From an uncultured Tateyamaria sp. (GTDB lineage Bacteria > Pseudomonadota > Alphaproteobacteria > Rhodobacterales > Rhodobacteraceae): a stretch of 64,000 nucleotides of DNA. Both the position numbers and the translations under genes were made by a program. The notes beneath the pieces were generated by a model. It saw only the letters and a program-made list of their open reading frames with translations, ran no database searches and was not told the origin of the DNA. Positions 9,367 to 18,151 of this stretch are shown here, one piece after another. Position 1 is the first letter of the stretch. The number at the start of each line of letters is the position of its first letter. The stretch is from positions 2,001,001-2,065,000 of the forward strand of contig NZ_CANNDN010000001.1 of assembly GCF_947503465.1 (NCBI RefSeq), in the 5' to 3' direction.

Positions 9367-10845
9367 TCATTTCAGTTTATGCAACTGCTCTTGGTAGGCG
9401 CGAGCGAATTCTTGGGCAAATAGCTTGTGGAAGTCGTTTTCAGCCTGATCGGAGATGTCGGAGTACATTTCTTCGTAGATTTCCCAGTATCGGGCCTTCT
9501 TGCTTTTCAATAGCCCGCCGAGGCCGCCACCAGAGGTTATCTTGTCTTCGAGAATCGCGGGGTCCAGTCGCGCAAGCACACCTTTGAGTGCGGCTTCCAT
9601 CCCTGTGATCATCGCGACTTCGTGGGCCTTGATATCCTGCAGGGCCTGCGCCGTAGCTTCGGTGGCATCCAGATACCCCTTTGCCTTTGGCTTGACCATC
9701 GCCACGATCGCCTGTTCCGGACTGACAGAGAATTTCAGGGGGTTGTTGCCACCGGCCTGAATCATTGTCTGTTCGATGCGGAACTCTGATTTGATCGAGG
9801 TTCGCGTCATCAGAATTTCGCGCATTCCTTCGATCATGATCCGCAGTACGTGCCCCATGCGTGACAGCGTGGATGTTAGATCCTGCTCCTGTATCTCAAC
9901 CTCGTCCGCCCCGAGCGATTTCAGGAAAGCGCGCGCGGCCGCGTCGGTGGCGGCAGCTGTGGATGACGGATCGGCTGTGGGCTCCGGCGCAGGTGCGGGC
10001 GTTGGCGCAGGTGCAGGGGCGGGTGGCTCCGGTGCTCTCGCCTCTTGGCGGGCGTCGCCTCCGAAATCGTCCGGGATAAAGGCCGGGCCACCGCCACCGC
10101 CCGCGGCGGGTTTCGCAAACGGGTCCTCCGACACCTCCGCCTGTTCGGGTGAAGATGGGGCCAGCAGATCGTCCCAGTCATCGGGAATGGCGTTGCCTGG
10201 CGCTGCGGTGCGCGGTGTCGACATGTGGTCAGACGCAGCGGGGGTGTGCATGCCCGTGCTTGCACCCTGCCCTTCGCTTGGGTCCGGTGCGGGAGGCAGG
10301 ATATCATCGTCCTCTCCCAAAGGCGGCAGCAATCCGTCATCGCCAGGGTCGGCGCGGTCAACGCTGCCCGGACCGACCGGCCCTTCGCGCCCGCCCAGCA
10401 AATCGTCAAGAAAGTCTTCCCCATCTCCCGGTGCGTCAAGTAGGTCGGCAGCGCTGGGGGCTGCGTCGGCGATCCCATGGGACACCGGACCGTCAGCCAG
10501 CGGATCGGCGATCTGGTCGCGCTGGTCCGCCGACGTGATTTCCACCAGAATTTCGTATGGACCGACGGACAGGATATCGCCGTTGTTCAGCGGCGTCGGC
10601 GTCGCCCCCAGCGGCAGCTTACCATAGTTCAGAAATGTGCCATTGGTCGAAATATCGAGAACGATGACATTACCGTTGTGATCTTCAATCGCGCAGTGAC
10701 GCTTGGACAAAACGCGGTCTGGATCGGGCAGGACGAGGTCATTGTCGTCGCCGCGCCCGATGGTCAGGCTGGCCCCATGCATGGCAACGGGATCCCCATT
10801 GCCGGCAATGCTGCCGGTGGATTGGAATTTCAGAACGACCGGCAT
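9367..10845 (-). CDS. tagH: T6SS FHA-domain protein TagH
   Basis: An N-terminal FHA domain spans about residues 25-100, with GRGDDNDLVLPD, SKRHCAI and STNGTFLN marking the phosphothreonine-binding loops. A long low-complexity linker rich in Asp, Pro and Ala follows. It includes a PAPAPTPAPAPEP run and short acidic-hydrophobic motifs such as FLDDLL and WDDLL. The C-terminal 150 residues match the helical domain usual in T6SS FHA proteins. In characterised systems this protein (Fha1/TagH/ImpI) is phosphorylated by the Ser/Thr kinase and recruits the baseplate and membrane complex. All switch partners are in the window. Confidence 0.93.
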   Translation of the reverse strand: MPVVLKFQSTGSIAGNGDPVAMHGASLTIGRGDDNDLVLPDPDRVLSKRHCAIEDHNGNVIVLDISTNGTFLNYGKLPLGATPTPLNNGDILSVGPYEILVEITSADQRDQIADPLADGPVSHGIADAAPSAADLLDAPGDGEDFLDDLLGGREGPVGPGSVDRADPGDDGLLPPLGEDDDILPPAPDPSEGQGASTGMHTPAASDHMSTPRTAAPGNAIPDDWDDLLAPSSPEQAEVSEDPFAKPAAGGGGGPAFIPDDFGGDARQEARAPEPPAPAPAPTPAPAPEPTADPSSTAAATDAAARAFLKSLGADEVEIQEQDLTSTLSRMGHVLRIMIEGMREILMTRTSIKSEFRIEQTMIQAGGNNPLKFSVSPEQAIVAMVKPKAKGYLDATEATAQALQDIKAHEVAMITGMEAALKGVLARLDPAILEDKITSGGGLGGLLKSKKARYWEIYEEMYSDISDQAENDFHKLFAQEFARAYQEQLHKLK

Positions 10846-10854
10846 GGGGTTGGG

Positions 10855-11160
10855 TCAGCCTCCTGTCAGCACGGTTGGCATACCGACGATAATAGTACCA
10901 CCCAGCGAACACAGATCACCGATCCGGGCGGCGGGCATTTTCTGGATCAACACAGTCATTGACCCTTTTGCTATGGGATGGGGAGGAAAATTCGCCACAG
11001 GTGGCGCGATCAACCCGGTGCACAGGTCGGTGACCCGCGCCGCCGGCATTTTGCCAACAAGCACGGTTACGGCGCACGGGGGCATGATCGGCAACGGCGC
11101 GCCCAGTGTGCAAGGACCGGTATGCATGTCCGCAACACGCGCTTGGGGTGGCCCGGGCAT
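10855..11160 (-). CDS. PAAR-domain spike-tip protein
   Basis: This 101-aa protein carries two PAAR-like half repeats (PAARVTDLCTG and PAARIGDLCS) with conserved Pro, Ala, Cys, Asp and glycine-rich turns and a hydrophobic end. PAAR proteins cap the VgrG trimer and sharpen the T6SS spike. There is no extension carrying a toxin, so it is a plain tip. It overlaps the upstream gene by one base (TGATG), placing it in a vgrG, DUF6931-like, PAAR cassette. Confidence 0.92.
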   Translation of the reverse strand: MPGPPQARVADMHTGPCTLGAPLPIMPPCAVTVLVGKMPAARVTDLCTGLIAPPVANFPPHPIAKGSMTVLIQKMPAARIGDLCSLGGTIIVGMPTVLTGG

Positions 11161-11792
11161 CAGGCGTTCTCCTCATCATCTTCGTCGTCGGTCACGGGTT
11201 CGGGCGCGGGTGCGGGCGTAATCGGGTCAATCTTGCCGTTGCCGCCCCGGGCAATATCGACGGCGCGGTCAATCAGCAATTGCAGGTGTTCCAACGGCTC
11301 GGCTACCACACCCAGTGTCGTCATGTTCATACCGAACACGCAGCTTGCGACAGCGCCGGGCGGGGCTTCGATCTTTCCCAATTCGCCGGTGCCCAGATTT
11401 CCGGGCGCATACAGGGCCGCCGTCGCCGCAAGCGTGGTGTCGTCGTCAGAGTCCGCAATCTCCAGCACTGTCGCCAGTTTCTCACGGTTTGCATCATTGG
11501 GCTCAAAAACCCATGCCTCGGCGGCTTTCAGGCAAGGGGTCGGTGCGTCGACGGCGATGTCGCGGGCGGCGACACAGGCCCACCACACGGCCTCGCGCTC
11601 CGGCAGGGCTGCCGCAAGCAACCGCATCAGACAGACCCATGCGTTCTTGTCGTCGAGTTCGGCAAGCACCGCTTCGACACTTGCGTTTGCCGGCAGGTCC
11701 AGGCGCGTCTCGAGCTTGGTGGCCTTGGCGGCGAGGATGCGCGCCGCCGGTTGCGCGGGGACCTTCTTCATATTTGCAAATCGCTCTGACAT
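11160..11792 (-). CDS. Conserved T6SS-linked protein between vgrG and PAAR (tentative DUF6931 type)
   Basis: This 210-aa protein is Ala-rich and predicted helical, with a very acidic C-terminus (TDDEDDEENA). It has no signal peptide. I place the start at the ATG giving MSERFANMKK because an AGGG element lies about nine bases upstream; a GTG three codons earlier is possible. Its size and position between vgrG and a PAAR gene recall the DUF6931 family of T6SS-associated proteins, but that assignment is from memory. A role as adaptor or chaperone for loading the spike is a reasonable inference from position only. Confidence 0.7.
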   Translation of the reverse strand: MSERFANMKKVPAQPAARILAAKATKLETRLDLPANASVEAVLAELDDKNAWVCLMRLLAAALPEREAVWWACVAARDIAVDAPTPCLKAAEAWVFEPNDANREKLATVLEIADSDDDTTLAATAALYAPGNLGTGELGKIEAPPGAVASCVFGMNMTTLGVVAEPLEHLQLLIDRAVDIARGGNGKIDPITPAPAPEPVTDDEDDEENA

Positions 11793-11802
11793 CCGCTGCA
11801 CC

Positions 11803-13926
11803 CTAGTTGATCATCGTCAAGCCGCCCTTGAGGATTAGCATCGCGTCCCCCTTGACGGTCGACATCGGTGCCTTGGCCTCAAGCATGGCGGTGGCTTGGA
11901 GCTTGATCATCAGACCCTTGATCGTAACACCAGTCTGATCAATCGTGATCGAGTTGGACCCCACTTTCATCTCGATTTTCTGCATCGCTTTCTCGGTGAT
12001 CGATCCCAGGTTCGTCGACAAGGCGTAATCGCCCATTTTGATGGTTTCTTTCTGGCTGCCCATACTCACCTCACGGGTGAGATTGCCCAGCTTGATTGTC
12101 TGCTTGTAGTCCCCCTGCGTGACAGTCTGTGTGTAGTTGCCCGTGACCGTCTGGGTGGATTTGCCCTCGATGGTTTCGGTGTGGTCTTTCTTGATCTTGA
12201 TGGTCTGCGTGCCGTCTTTGACGGTAAAGCTGTGATTGCCGGTGTTCAGCGTCTCGGTCTTGTGGCGGTGAATCGTCTGGGTCAGATCACCGTTGTCCTT
12301 GTGCTCTAGGCCGACGGTGACGGTGGCGTTGTTCTTGATCGTCTGGAAATAGTCGCGTTCCGACTGAATGCGGACAAATTCCTCGTTTATCTTGTCTTCG
12401 AAAACCAACTCGTTAAACGTGTTTGCGCTTCCTTGTTTCGAGGATCGCGTGACAATTCCGGACTGCGTCTTGTTGGCAGGCAATGCGAAGGGCGGCTTGT
12501 TTTCGCCGTTGTAGATCATACCTGTGCATATCGGTTTGTCGGGATCTCCTTCCTCGAACTGGATGACCACTTCGTTGCCAATCCGCGGGACCGAAATCAT
12601 GCCCCAGTTCTTGCCCGTCCAGGGCATGACACAGCGCACCCAGCAGGTTGTGTTCTCGTCCTTTTGCCCATCGCGGTCCCAGTGGAACTGAACCTTTATG
12701 CGGCCGTGTTCATCGGTATAGATCTCCTCCCCCGACGGACCGGTCACCAGGGCTGTTTGCAGGCCCGGGATCTGCGGCCACGGTGTGGTCAGCGGGGCGC
12801 GAAACGGTTCTGACTTGGCAATTACGTCAAAGGTGCAGCGGTAAGTGTCTGTGTTGTCTTCGTCGACCGGGACACGGCTATCAAACAGGGGCTTTGAGGT
12901 TTCCTTGTCCTCGTAGTCAGTTTCGATCTGGAGCAAGTGCGTGGCCCTGACGACGAGATACTCGGCATTTTCGGAACTGCGCTCATGACCGGACATGGTG
13001 AAGGTGCGTCCAACCGCCATCGCACGCACGTTGCACACGCCGCGCAGCAGCCTGTGCCGGACAGCTTCGGCCTCCATGCGGACGCGCGCAAAGGTGTCCG
13101 CGCTGGTGGGTGGTCGCACGTGTCCAGGGTAGACGTATTTTTCGTAATTCTTGTGGCTGTGCTTGCCCTTGGGGATCTGCTTGACCTTTTTCTGGTCCGC
13201 CCGCGGCTTTTTGAAGTCGTAGTCATTCAGGGTCATCTTGCCAGTACGGACGCCGGTGCTGGCGACCCAATCAAAGATATGGTCCTCGGCGCGACGATAA
13301 CTTTCTTCCTTGAAGAAGAACTTCAGTGGTTGCGGGGCGTCTACGACAGCGTGCGCGCTGATGCCGTCGGCCAGAACCAGCTTCTGACCTGTATCCGTGT
13401 ATTCGAAAAAATAATATATCCCCTCTTCTTCCATCAAGCGACTGACAAAAGCGAAATCGGTCTCGGCGTACTGCACGCAGTAATCGCGTTTGACATAAGT
13501 GCTTGTCAGCTTGTTGGTGAAGTCTGATGAAAACCCGTAATCGCCGAAGATGTCTGTGATGATGTCGACCACGGATTTGTCCTGGTATATCCGGTTCTCC
13601 TCGGACCGGGTCAGGAACCACAGCCACGGACGCAGTTCAGCCACGCAATGGAGCTGGCCCTGGTAAAGGCCGACATATTCCACGGTCACGCAATACCCCG
13701 AGAAATGCCGCTTGCGACCGTTCTTGGTTTCCACTTCGATGCTGACATTGCGGCCCAGCACGTCCTGCAGATCTATGTCGTAGTTGGACGACAGAAATTC
13801 GACGGTGACCTCGGTCAGCGTGCTCAACCCTTCCACCACCCGGGCGTTCTTGAACTGCATCTCCTGCGTCGGCAGCGGACCTTTCATCGTAATTTGCCGA
13901 TTTTTGAACTCGAGGTCGGTAGACAT
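11803..13926 (-). CDS. vgrG: T6SS spike protein VgrG (TssI)
   Basis: The 707-aa protein has the full VgrG core: a gp27-like N-terminal region, a gp5-like OB region around DEHGRIKVQFHWDRDG, and GNEVVIQFEEGDPDKP. The long C-terminal part has regular Thr/Lys-rich repeats (QTIKIKKDHTETIEG and similar) that form the triple-stranded beta needle. It ends about where the needle ends (KGGLTMIN), so there is no fused effector domain. The next genes encode the DUF6931-like protein and the PAAR tip. Trimeric VgrG tops the Hcp tube and is expelled. Confidence 0.97.
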   Translation of the reverse strand: MSTDLEFKNRQITMKGPLPTQEMQFKNARVVEGLSTLTEVTVEFLSSNYDIDLQDVLGRNVSIEVETKNGRKRHFSGYCVTVEYVGLYQGQLHCVAELRPWLWFLTRSEENRIYQDKSVVDIITDIFGDYGFSSDFTNKLTSTYVKRDYCVQYAETDFAFVSRLMEEEGIYYFFEYTDTGQKLVLADGISAHAVVDAPQPLKFFFKEESYRRAEDHIFDWVASTGVRTGKMTLNDYDFKKPRADQKKVKQIPKGKHSHKNYEKYVYPGHVRPPTSADTFARVRMEAEAVRHRLLRGVCNVRAMAVGRTFTMSGHERSSENAEYLVVRATHLLQIETDYEDKETSKPLFDSRVPVDEDNTDTYRCTFDVIAKSEPFRAPLTTPWPQIPGLQTALVTGPSGEEIYTDEHGRIKVQFHWDRDGQKDENTTCWVRCVMPWTGKNWGMISVPRIGNEVVIQFEEGDPDKPICTGMIYNGENKPPFALPANKTQSGIVTRSSKQGSANTFNELVFEDKINEEFVRIQSERDYFQTIKNNATVTVGLEHKDNGDLTQTIHRHKTETLNTGNHSFTVKDGTQTIKIKKDHTETIEGKSTQTVTGNYTQTVTQGDYKQTIKLGNLTREVSMGSQKETIKMGDYALSTNLGSITEKAMQKIEMKVGSNSITIDQTGVTIKGLMIKLQATAMLEAKAPMSTVKGDAMLILKGGLTMIN

Positions 13927-13954
13927 CTCGTCGCTCCTTTGATGCTTGTGGCGC

Positions 13955-14254
13955 TTACGCTTCTGTTTCGATCAGGCAGTCCGTGTCACGCAAACGCGCC
14001 ACAATGTCCGGGTGAATACCCCAGTATTGAGGCAGGCTAAAACTATCACCTAAAATCCGTTTCGCGGCAAAGACACTTTCGAAGTGTACGCAAAGCACTG
14101 GCTTGGGGTATTCGCCATCTGTCAGCAACAACTGGTCGAGATACTGCTCACCCTTGTAAAGGCAAAAGGTTTTCCGTTCGAGCGATATCAGGATGATATC
14201 AGGCTCTGCGCCCCCGCCCGGTTCCTCCGGCAGATCGCCTCCCATTGCATTCAT
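13955..14254 (-). CDS. Small unknown protein between the sheath fusion and vgrG
   Basis: This 99-aa protein has no recognised family. After a Gly/Glu/Pro-rich leader it has an alpha/beta pattern with LERKTFCLYKGEQYL and a central VLCVHF strand. It starts directly after the stop of the sheath fusion, with a GGAGGGG ribosome site inside the end of that gene, so it is very likely co-translated. A second ATG three codons in is possible. There is no signal peptide. Position suggests a cytoplasmic adaptor for the fusion protein or for VgrG loading; function is unknown. Confidence 0.75.
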   Translation of the reverse strand: MNAMGGDLPEEPGGGAEPDIILISLERKTFCLYKGEQYLDQLLLTDGEYPKPVLCVHFESVFAAKRILGDSFSLPQYWGIHPDIVARLRDTDCLIETEA

Positions 14255-17200
14255 CTACAACCCCTCCAGCAGGGCGGCGAGGTCCGCGTCCATGTCGTCG
14301 GGCCCCGCATCTTCGCCATTACCGATATCATCGTCGAAACCGGCCAGAAGATCATCAAGGCTTTCGTCACCTTCGTCACCGATTTCAATATCAATATCGA
14401 GTGCCACGGTGGCATCCCCGTCACCACCGCGTTGTGTTCTTGGCGCCGGGACTTCAGATGACCAAGGGCCGGTGATTTCGTCCCCACCCAGGGACCGGAA
14501 GGACCCAAGACGCACCTCGTTTCGGCCCTTCATCCAGACGACCGGCATGTAACCGCGTGCCAGCGTCAACTGCGCCGGATCGCTGGTCAAATTGCGTTCG
14601 GTGCTGGGCAAGGCCACCTGGTCACCGTATCGGTCGGACACATAGTGAAAGGGCAGATCGCCCAAGGACATCAGGCTGCCCAGATCCATCGCCTTGCCGT
14701 CCTTTTTGCGTGTCGCTGCCAAGAGCACCGCCACCAGGACAACCGGATTGGCCCACAAAAGTGACCTCAGTCCTTCTTGTGGTGTGAATTCCTCGAACGC
14801 AAAGGGCGCAATTGGATCGGACTTGGCCCCGTAGGGTTGCCGCAGCAGGAAACGCGGCGATGCCAGCCCAATGTATGCCGCCTCTGGCAACGCGCGCAGA
14901 GTGTCCCACGTCTTGGCCACCAGGGGGTGACGGTCCTCTGCCGCTGTGTCCAGATACCCGGGTGACATCGCCGCAAAAAAGGGCGCATCGACATGCGCCG
15001 CCACCAACCCAATCCGCGCTAGCAATTCCGCATGCGGTGGCGTTTCCTCAAAGGTGTAAAGCCCGAACAAGGCGGAAAACCCGCCCGCGCCTTCCTCCGG
15101 ATCCAGCACATCCGTCAGCAGACGAAAAAGACCGCTCTTCGCAAGGTCTTCCTGCGCAGCAAGATCGGCGGCCAGTTCCTCGGCAGAAACGTCGTAGAGC
15201 ACGATTTGCAATGTGCTGTCCGTTTCGATCCGCCGGGCGAGTAGGTCAAGAGACCGCCACTGCGCTTCGACCGCCTGGAAATCGGGATGATGCAGGACAA
15301 GGCGCATCGCCGAACTCAAAGCCGCGTCAACGGCGGCTTTCATCGCGTCGACCCCAGCGTCCGGGGCCTTGACGATGTGCGGGCCAACGATCCGCGCGAT
15401 CATATCATCAATGGGGCTTGCCGGTGTTTGCACGCCGCGCGTGTCGCCGATCAGCGCCCGGAAATCGCTGAGTTTCAAATTGGCAGGGACCGAGTTACTC
15501 GCCGATTGCTTCGGGATCTGGACGGGTGTGCCATAGGTGCCTGACCACGCCTTGAGGTTTTCGATCGCGCGGTCGGCCATGGAACCGACATTCAGCTGTT
15601 GCCGCAACCCCGCAAGCGCGTCGAAGATTTCGACATTGTCATAAAGCTCGTCGGGATGCAGATCATCCAGACCGCCGAGCTTGACATCGATGCCCCCGCC
15701 GTCCTTGCCGATGGGCAGACACAGGGTGGTCGCAAAGCCTTCAATCACATCCTCGACCGTGTCCACGTCCAGTTCGATCGGTTTTCGGTCAGCCATCGCG
15801 TCGCCAGTTTCCATAAGTCCGCGCGCGGCGCGCCCTGTGAAATCTCCAAAAAATGCTATGCGGAATGTGGGACGATGCAGGCTGTCGCGCTCAGGCCGAA
15901 GGGCCGAAAGACTCCCGAACGGCGACTGGGCCGGTGTATTCGGACCCGGCGCGCCACCGGCAGAAGCCTCCGTGTCGCCGAGGTCTTCCAACAGCGTGTC
16001 CAGGTCATCAGAGCTTTCTTCGGCGGCCACGGGCTCTGCCTCTTCCAGATCAGACAGCAATGCGTCAAGATCGCCGGTTTGCTCCGGGTCATCTCCGTCC
16101 AGATTGGACAACAGCGCGTCGAGATCATTTGACTCCGCGTCTTGCGCGGCGCCGTTTGCCGGTTCGTCTGTCTCTTTCTCCAGATCTGACAGCAGATCAT
16201 CCAGATCACCCGCTGCTGCATCCACGTCGTCGGCATCCCGGGCAGCAGGCTGTTCCTCTTCGCCACCCGCAAGATCACCCAACAGCGCGCCCAAGTCGCT
16301 GTCTGCGGTGCCCTGTTTCTCTGCGGTCACGTCTGGCACGCCCAGATCGCCAAGAATCGAATCGAGATCGGATCCCACTGCCGTGTCGAGGTCGTTGGGG
16401 GCTGCCAGATCCGACAGCAAGGCGTCCAGATCGTCCCCCGCCTCAGCGTCCGAGCCAGCTTCGTTATCCGCAGGCTCCGGCATGGTCGCAAGAACGTCAG
16501 CGAGGTCATCCTCACCGTCAGGCGTATCCATCACCGTATCAATCTTGCGCAGGATATCTTCGGCGCTCGTCGTATCCTGCTCCGCCTCGAGCGGCGTTTC
16601 CAGCTCTCCCAGTATGTCATCCAGGTCGTCACCGGACACGTCAGAGTCCGGAATATTTGTATCAATCGACGCCAGCGCGTCTGAAAGGGCAGCGTCCTCT
16701 TCCGCCTTTGCGTCCGGAGCATCAAGCCCACCCAGAATGTCGTCCAGATTGACTGCCTCGTCCGGCGTCGTCGGCGCTGATGTATCGATACCGGCCAGAA
16801 TATCGTCCAGCGGGTCGTCCCCACCCGCTTTCGGCTCGGATGCGGTGTCGAGGGCGCCAAGTATGTCGTCTAAGGCGTCGGTCTCGTCCGGCTCCGAAGC
16901 AACCGGTTCAAGTCCGGCAAGCACATCATTAAGCCCGTCCGTCACTGTCGCGGTCTCCGGTGCGACAGCCGGAATCCCCGACAGGATGTCATCCGCGACA
17001 TCATCCACCGGGGCTTCGGGCGGGGCATCCAGCGATGCAAGGATATCCTTACTGCGGTCTTCTTCCGGGGCAGAGATGTCCGGCATGTCCAGACCTGCGA
17101 GCACGTCATCGAGGGTATCATCCGACACGGATGCTTCTGATGCGGAGGGCATGCTGGCCAGTATGTCCCCGATTGCGTCCTCTTCTGGCGCGTCCGACGG

Positions 17201-18151
17201 TGCTTCGGGCAAGTCCGACAGAATGTCATCTGTATCATCCTTCGGCGTGGTCACCGCGACCGGCTCAAGTCCGGCAAGGATACCAGATGTGTCATCTTGG
17301 GCTGCCGCATCATCATCGACCCGGTCAATACCGGACAAGATGTCCGATACCGCGTCTGCGTCAGTCTCTTCGATCTCCGGTGCGGCGTCGAGGCCGCTCA
17401 GCACGTCGTCCACGGTGATATCGGGTTCGGTATCGTCCGGCGCCGCTACGGCAAGATCATCCAGGACCGCGCTGAACGTATCGCCGTCTGCTTCAGCTTC
17501 GGGCGGTGCTTCCACACTGGCCAGCACGTCGTCCACAGTGGCGTCAGATGGTGCGTCCTCGGGTGAAGTGGCGGCAAGCGCCGCCAATGTGTCATCCGTG
17601 TCTTCGGCCTGCACGGGCGTGTCGGGCAGGGCCGCACGCAAGCTTTCCAATGCCTCTGACACGTCCGATTGCGCCTCTCCCGGCTGTGCCAGTGCTTGTA
17701 AGAGTTCAGGTTTCGACAACAGCGTTTCGATAAGCATTTCGGCCCCTGCCTTACCGTCCATATAGGTCATCAGATCGCTCAGCCGCCGACGTGCCTCAAG
17801 CAACGGGGCCAGCGCTTCGACCCTGGAGGCAATTGCTTCGGGGCTGAAATCGTCCATGCTTTCAAAGGTCAGATCAACCGACAGGTTGCCTTCACCAGTC
17901 AGGGTGTTGGGCACCGCAAACTGCGCCTTGGGTGCCATCGCCTGCATGCGGTCATCGAAATTGTCGGCGTCGATCTCAAGAAAGGCGCGCTGGTCAATGC
18001 TTGGCTTCTCCGCCTTGCCAGAGAGATCCGACATCACACCCATCACAAAGGGCAATTGAACCTTTTTTTCGGCACCGTACAGCTCAACATCGTATTCAAT
18101 CTGCACCCGCGGCGCGCGGTTGCGTGCAATGAATTTCTGTGAGCCACTCAT
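14255..18151 (-). CDS. Giant TssB / acidic repeat / TssBC-like sheath fusion protein
   Basis: A 1298-aa protein in three parts. Residues 1-165 are a near copy of TssB (29455-29970): both share FIARNRAPRVQIEYDVELYG and LMTYMDGK. Residues about 170-745 are an acidic low-complexity region with about 26 copies of a short motif of the form DDILAGLD, changing to LDALLSDLE in the second half. Residues about 755-1298 form a second TssB-like start (FRIAFFGDFTGRA, then RKPIELDVDTVEDVI) and a TssC-like region whose LASPRFLLRQPYGAKSDP matches AMPRFLGRLPYGSKTDP of the canonical TssC. The tail repeats the acidic motif (LDDLLAGFDDD). It resembles the sheath-large-subunit family that begins with GDFSGR, with an added TssB and linker. 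The start overlaps the channel gene stop by ATGA. The canonical tssB and tssC are intact, so this is an accessory sheath or baseplate protein by inference. Confidence 0.88.
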   Translation of the reverse strand: MSGSQKFIARNRAPRVQIEYDVELYGAEKKVQLPFVMGVMSDLSGKAEKPSIDQRAFLEIDADNFDDRMQAMAPKAQFAVPNTLTGEGNLSVDLTFESMDDFSPEAIASRVEALAPLLEARRRLSDLMTYMDGKAGAEMLIETLLSKPELLQALAQPGEAQSDVSEALESLRAALPDTPVQAEDTDDTLAALAATSPEDAPSDATVDDVLASVEAPPEAEADGDTFSAVLDDLAVAAPDDTEPDITVDDVLSGLDAAPEIEETDADAVSDILSGIDRVDDDAAAQDDTSGILAGLEPVAVTTPKDDTDDILSDLPEAPSDAPEEDAIGDILASMPSASEASVSDDTLDDVLAGLDMPDISAPEEDRSKDILASLDAPPEAPVDDVADDILSGIPAVAPETATVTDGLNDVLAGLEPVASEPDETDALDDILGALDTASEPKAGGDDPLDDILAGIDTSAPTTPDEAVNLDDILGGLDAPDAKAEEDAALSDALASIDTNIPDSDVSGDDLDDILGELETPLEAEQDTTSAEDILRKIDTVMDTPDGEDDLADVLATMPEPADNEAGSDAEAGDDLDALLSDLAAPNDLDTAVGSDLDSILGDLGVPDVTAEKQGTADSDLGALLGDLAGGEEEQPAARDADDVDAAAGDLDDLLSDLEKETDEPANGAAQDAESNDLDALLSNLDGDDPEQTGDLDALLSDLEEAEPVAAEESSDDLDTLLEDLGDTEASAGGAPGPNTPAQSPFGSLSALRPERDSLHRPTFRIAFFGDFTGRAARGLMETGDAMADRKPIELDVDTVEDVIEGFATTLCLPIGKDGGGIDVKLGGLDDLHPDELYDNVEIFDALAGLRQQLNVGSMADRAIENLKAWSGTYGTPVQIPKQSASNSVPANLKLSDFRALIGDTRGVQTPASPIDDMIARIVGPHIVKAPDAGVDAMKAAVDAALSSAMRLVLHHPDFQAVEAQWRSLDLLARRIETDSTLQIVLYDVSAEELAADLAAQEDLAKSGLFRLLTDVLDPEEGAGGFSALFGLYTFEETPPHAELLARIGLVAAHVDAPFFAAMSPGYLDTAAEDRHPLVAKTWDTLRALPEAAYIGLASPRFLLRQPYGAKSDPIAPFAFEEFTPQEGLRSLLWANPVVLVAVLLAATRKKDGKAMDLGSLMSLGDLPFHYVSDRYGDQVALPSTERNLTSDPAQLTLARGYMPVVWMKGRNEVRLGSFRSLGGDEITGPWSSEVPAPRTQRGGDGDATVALDIDIEIGDEGDESLDDLLAGFDDDIGNGEDAGPDDMDADLAALLEGL

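Noticed and set aside
9776..10627. Plus-strand Ser/Gly-rich frame opposite tagH
   Set aside because: Antisense of the Pro/Ala/Asp-rich linker; composition artefact.
11803..12000. Possible effector domain at the VgrG C-terminus
   Set aside because: The protein ends with the beta-needle pattern and a short tail; there is no room for a toxin domain.
11735..12148. Idea that caspase 3 and TpsA could belong to a T6SS effector set
   Set aside because: Both have export signals for the Sec and two-partner routes, so T6SS delivery is not supported; coordinates here only mark the VgrG end that was checked for adaptor sites.
15681..17765. Long plus-strand frame of 694 codons, Ser-rich
   Set aside because: It is the antisense of the acidic repeat region of the sheath fusion; GAT/GAC-rich codons on the minus strand create Ser/Arg runs without stops. 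It has no ribosome site and no recognisable domain.
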